Below are positions 6,360 to 6,374 of a DNA stretch of 6,374 bases, piece after piece. The DNA lies in assembly GCA_052387095.1 (NCBI GenBank), contig JBQTJN010000024.1, forward strand, positions 1-6,374, written 5' to 3'. The notes under the pieces are model-generated. The model did not search any database. It saw nothing but the letters and a program-made list of their open reading frames with translations, and was not told the DNA's origin. How positions within the stretch are numbered: position 1 is the stretch's first letter; every line of letters starts with the position of its first letter. A program made the position numbers and the translations under genes. Origin of the DNA: JBQTJN01 sp052387095. Its GTDB lineage: Bacteria > Pseudomonadota > Alphaproteobacteria > Micavibrionales > Micavibrionaceae.

Positions 6360-6374
6360 GCATCCCGGATCAAG
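6360..6374. repeat. left part of a palindromic REP-like repeat cut by the window end
   Basis: The window ends in GCATCCCGGATCAAG. This looks like the left half and loop of an imperfect palindrome whose right half would be about TCCGGGATG. From memory, CATCCCGGA-loop-TCCGGGATG is a common dispersed intergenic repeat in alphaproteobacteria. The right arm lies outside the window, so the assignment rests on resemblance. Confidence 0.4.

Noticed and set aside
1..6374. Search for a defence system, mobile element, CRISPR array, tRNA or riboswitch
   Set aside because: All space is filled by four housekeeping genes with gaps under 80 bp. No transposase, integrase, nuclease cassette, regular spaced repeat or cloverleaf was visible.

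Overview
The window is a compact stretch of bacterial chromosome with four complete genes and almost no spare DNA. In order they are alanyl-tRNA synthetase (alaS, minus strand), an inositol-monophosphatase-fold histidinol-phosphatase (hisN type, plus strand), a secreted soluble lytic murein transglycosylase (Slt type, minus strand) and a family-4-like uracil-DNA glycosylase (minus strand). The base composition is moderately GC-rich. An alphaproteobacterial source is likely. The reasons are the HisN-type phosphatase in place of the HisB type, a glycosylase with the WRPPGNRTP block and long N-terminal linker I associate with alphaproteobacterial UDGs, and two intergenic palindromic repeats resembling dispersed elements common in alphaproteobacteria. 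I cannot name the genus.

Layout: positions 1-60 lie downstream of alaS and may hold the last codons of a convergent plus-strand gene. alaS fills 61-2736. alaS and hisN are divergent, start-to-start, across only 43 bp, so their control signals must overlap or lie inside the neighbouring coding sequence. hisN (2780-3571) runs tail-to-tail into slt, and the 53-bp gap between them is mostly one palindromic repeat that can fold into a long hairpin. slt (5403-3625) and the glycosylase (6296-5463) share the minus strand with a 59-bp gap and could be one transcript, glycosylase first. Upstream of the glycosylase, 6308-6374 holds a 21-bp tandem duplication, a hairpin whose right arm can pair with either copy, and the left part of a palindromic repeat cut by the window edge.

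The genes are housekeeping: protein synthesis, histidine biosynthesis, cell-wall turnover and repair of deaminated cytosine. They do not form one pathway. I see no defence system, mobile-element gene, CRISPR array, tRNA or rRNA, and no convincing undescribed multigene system. The most unusual item is the uracil-DNA glycosylase. It keeps the family-4 catalytic motifs but has a single cysteine, so it cannot carry the [4Fe-4S] cluster typical of that family.
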